DNA of 43,248 bases. Origin: Leptolyngbyaceae cyanobacterium RU_5_1. GTDB lineage: Bacteria; Cyanobacteriota; Cyanobacteriia; Leptolyngbyales; Leptolyngbyaceae. The stretch covers positions 1 to 43,248 of the forward strand of contig JAAUSG010000015.1 of the NCBI GenBank assembly GCA_012034055.1. Reading direction: 5' to 3'. The position numbers were made by a program, and so were the translations under genes. The notes under the pieces were generated by a model. The model had not been told where the DNA came from, did not search any database, and saw nothing but the letters and a program-made list of their open reading frames with translations. Position 1 is the first letter of the stretch. Each line of letters begins with the position of its first letter. Below are positions 40,477 to 43,248 of this stretch, piece by piece.

Positions 40477-43248
40477 CAACAGATCTTTCGGATTTCTTGT
40501 TCTTCAGGATGGGTGGCCAGGTAACGTTTGAGCCAGTTGCAGCCTAACCGCATAAACCCCTCTAACTCTAGCTCTAGATTCCAGAATTTTATCGTGCTAT
40601 CAGAACCAGCAGAAGCTAACGTTTTCCCGTCTGGACTAAAGCTGATACTCGTCACCCAATGTCGGTGGCCTTTAAGAGTTCGTAATTCAACACCCGTCTT
40701 AACGTCCCAAAGTTTTATTGTACTGTCGAGACTGGCAGAGGCGAGGATTTGATTATCTGGGCTAAAACTGATATTAGTGACCCCATTACGATGACCTTTG
40801 AAGGTTTGTAATTCCGTGCCCTTCTCCAGGTGCCACAATTTTATGGTGTGATCCGCACTTCCAGAGACAAGCATCTGACCATCCGACCTAAAATCCACAC
40901 TGGTAATGCGATCGCTATGTCCTGTGAGTGTTCGTAGAAGCGACCCCTCTGCAACGCTCCACAATTTCATGTTTCCTTGATCGTTAACAGAAACGAGCAT
41001 CTGACCATTGGGGCTAAAGCGTACACTGGTGAATCTTCGTCTTGAGAGAGTTGTATCATGACCGGGATGAGTTCGGAGGAGCGATTTCTTTTTGACATCC
41101 CATAGTTTTATCGTGCCATTTGCATCTGCGGAAGCCAGCAGTTTATCATCGGGACTAAAGCTGACACGGGCAAATCGATCATGATGTCCTGTTAGGTTGA
41201 CCAGAAGTTGACTCGTGTTCGCATCCCACAATTTGATGGTGCCTTCTTCACCTACGGAGGCGATCGTCGTGTTATCTGAACTAAAACTAATATTCCAGAC
41301 ATTGCCACGATGTCCCACTAACGTCCTCAATAGCTTTGGTGCATGTGTTGAGAATTTATCCTCAACACGCCACAGTTTCACAGAGCCATCCGCGCTAGAA
41401 GAGGCTAGAAGCTTACCGTTTGGACTAAATTTTGTACTCCAGATCCGCCCTCGATGTCCTTCAACGATGCGAGGTTCAATTCCGGTCAGATTCCACAGTC
41501 TCACCGTGTGATCGGCACTTGCAGAAGCCAGGGTTTTACCATCTGGACTAAAGGTAACATCTGAAACATGCCCTGCGTGTCCTCTCAGGGTTTGTGGTTC
41601 AATCCCGTCCTCTCCCGACAAATCCCAAAGTTTGATTGTGCCATCTTCACTCCCAGATGCCAATATCCTGCCAGCAGAATTGAAACTGACGCTGCGAACC
41701 GGAGCATTGTGACCTTCAAAGGTTTTTAGAACCTCACCAGTCTCCAAATTCCACAGCTTCACAGTTTTGTCAAAGCTGGCAGAAGCCAGAGTCTTACCAT
41801 CCGGACTAAAACTAATGCTGGTGAGGCGATCGCGATGTCCCGTAAGCGTCTGAACTACTTTGCCATCTTCAACCCGCCACAGTTTGACTGTTTTGTCAAA
41901 ACTGGCAGAAGCCAGGAGCTTGCCATTCGGGCTAAAACTGCCATCGGCGGCAATATCTTGATGCGCTGGGACAATTTTCAACAATTTGCCCCGCTCAAGG
42001 TCGAACAGTCCCACTGTGCCATTCCAGCTTGTAACCGAGAGGATTTTGCCATTGGGACTGAAACACACACTAGCAAGCATCGGATTATGACCTTGTAAGG
42101 TCTTGATCGCCGTGCCCGTTTCAACACTCCACACCTTGATGGTTCCGTCATTTCCAGTCGAAGCGAGGAACTTGCCATCGGGACTAAAGTTGACACTCCA
42201 GACGACATTGCGATGTCCTTTGAGAGTTTTCAATAAGGTGCCATTCACATCCCATAGCTTAATCGTCTGATCAACACTGGCAGAGGCAAGCAGGTTTCCA
42301 TTCGGGCTAAAGCGAACACTTAAAACTCTGCCGCTATGTCCTCTGAAAAGGTTGTATTCTCTAACGTTGTAAATGGCTTCTTGCAGGGTCGAGACGACTT
42401 GAGTATAAACGGCAGGTTCTGCAGGATTCTCCTGTTGTAGGGTTTGCAATTGATGCCCTGCCTTGAGTGCGTGTAACAGTGCATCGAGAGGTCTGGAATT
42501 TAGGGCAATCTGGGAATAAACACTCGATAATCTAGCATTTGTTTCGGCTAGTTCTCGCTTGGCTTGCCGCACTTGCAAGCTGACGATCGTGGCAGTCGTT
42601 AAGGAGAACACCAGAATGATGGAACCAATTCCAATGATCCGTTTGGCAGCTCGTTTTGCCTTCGTTAATTCATCATTGGCTCTCTGCTTTGCCAGGTTTA
42701 AGGTGTGATTTGCTGCCGCTAAGATTTGACTTTCTTCTTCTTTAACCACTAATGCCTGTTGCACTTCTCGCTTTTCCAAATCCTGGCTTGCTGCCAGAAA
42801 GCGATAATCCAGATCGCTCAAGTGTTGATTCTTTGCCCAGATGAGAGCATCTTGCAACGCTTCTCCTCGTAACAGACGCGACTTATCCTGATAATGGGAA
42901 ATCACCCAGGCATTCAAGGCTTCAGAATAGGGACGTAGTTTTGCCAGTTGGTGTTCAAGCCAATTTGAGTCAAATACCTGCTGATAAATTCGGTTATAAA
43001 CGCTAAGAGTTCCCTGACACTGAACCACCAATCCTGATAGGCGCAACTCGGTTTGTTCGGGACTACCATCGGCGGCGATCGCCCCTGTTGCAAAACCTGC
43101 TGATATAAACCCAACAACTGTCCTGCCTTTTGTTGATTCCTCAGCAGGCGATCGCGAATCGTCTTCAAATGCTCCGGTTCATCCTGGGCTTCCCAGTTGT
43201 GGATGATGTGGGTTTGGACGAGGCGATCGATGAGGGGATGGGGAGATG
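40476..43248 (-). CDS. STAND-type NTPase/WD40 protein, C-terminal part, frame broken once
   Basis: The 3' part of a large signalling protein; the 5' end is beyond the window. From the N-terminal side it shows [17 protein letters not shown] and a helical region typical of proteins with an upstream nSTAND1-like NTPase. One transmembrane segment ([19 protein letters not shown], about 730 codons before the stop) comes next, then 14 WD40 repeats (GH...[13 protein letters not shown]-x-D-x-TIKLWD type), enough for two seven-bladed propellers. At 43082-43085 one G (coding strand) is missing from a run: LQQG continues in another frame as [20 protein letters not shown]. The gene ends TGATG overlapping the kinase start. 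The NTPase itself is not visible, so its class is inferred from family architecture. Confidence 0.85.

Overview
The window looks like a chromosomal segment of a filamentous cyanobacterium, probably Leptolyngbya-like or another member of the old Oscillatoriales. The evidence is the very frequent HIP1 octamer GCGATCGC, the large single-subunit ferredoxin-type glutamate synthase, cbiD next to guaA, several dispersed cyanobacterial repeat families, WD40/STAND and Uma2 proteins, and a dense load of cyanobacterial insertion sequences. The genus is an inference. No rRNA, tRNA or CRISPR array was recognised.

Housekeeping half (1-24.96 kb). plsY is followed by the minus-strand str operon rpsL-rpsG-fusA-tuf-rpsJ, which has a clear sigma70-type promoter. 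Next come an A-type Fe-S carrier, a stand-alone mannose-6-phosphate-isomerase-type cupin and a secreted or anchored phosphodiester glycosidase. After these are Fd-GOGAT, MidA-type methyltransferase, a small conserved protein, cbiD, guaA, a peroxiredoxin-like protein, a NupC nucleoside transporter, an Asp-box propeller protein and an SRAP (YedK/HMCES) protein. The gaps hold repeat elements and a cluster of three TGTGGAAAA sites (TTTTCCACA on the other strand), which match the DnaA box I remember for cyanobacteria.

Accessory half (25-43.2 kb). A degraded DDE insertion sequence is interrupted by a 2.2-kb element. That element has perfect 16-bp terminal inverted repeats and carries a decayed large serine recombinase. 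Then come katG, an IS21 remnant, and a heterodimeric ABC exporter whose two genes are separated by a 354-bp MITE with a TA target duplication. Next are an IS1595 element, an ISKra4 element, a Uma2 nuclease and a small unknown protein. At the right edge is a tightly coupled minus-strand operon: STAND/WD40 protein (cut by the window edge), membrane histidine kinase, NarL-type response regulator.

Sequence quality. Five gene breaks (fusA, ABC subunit 2, histidine kinase twice, WD40 protein) are each repaired by adding one base, in most cases to a homopolymer run. A sixth, in the ISKra4 transposase, lies on an A-AAA-AAC slippery heptamer and could be real programmed frameshifting. The shared direction points to homopolymer under-calling in the assembly, so these genes should not be called dead without reads. 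By contrast, in-frame nonsense codons in the serine recombinase and the ISKra4 transposase look like true decay.
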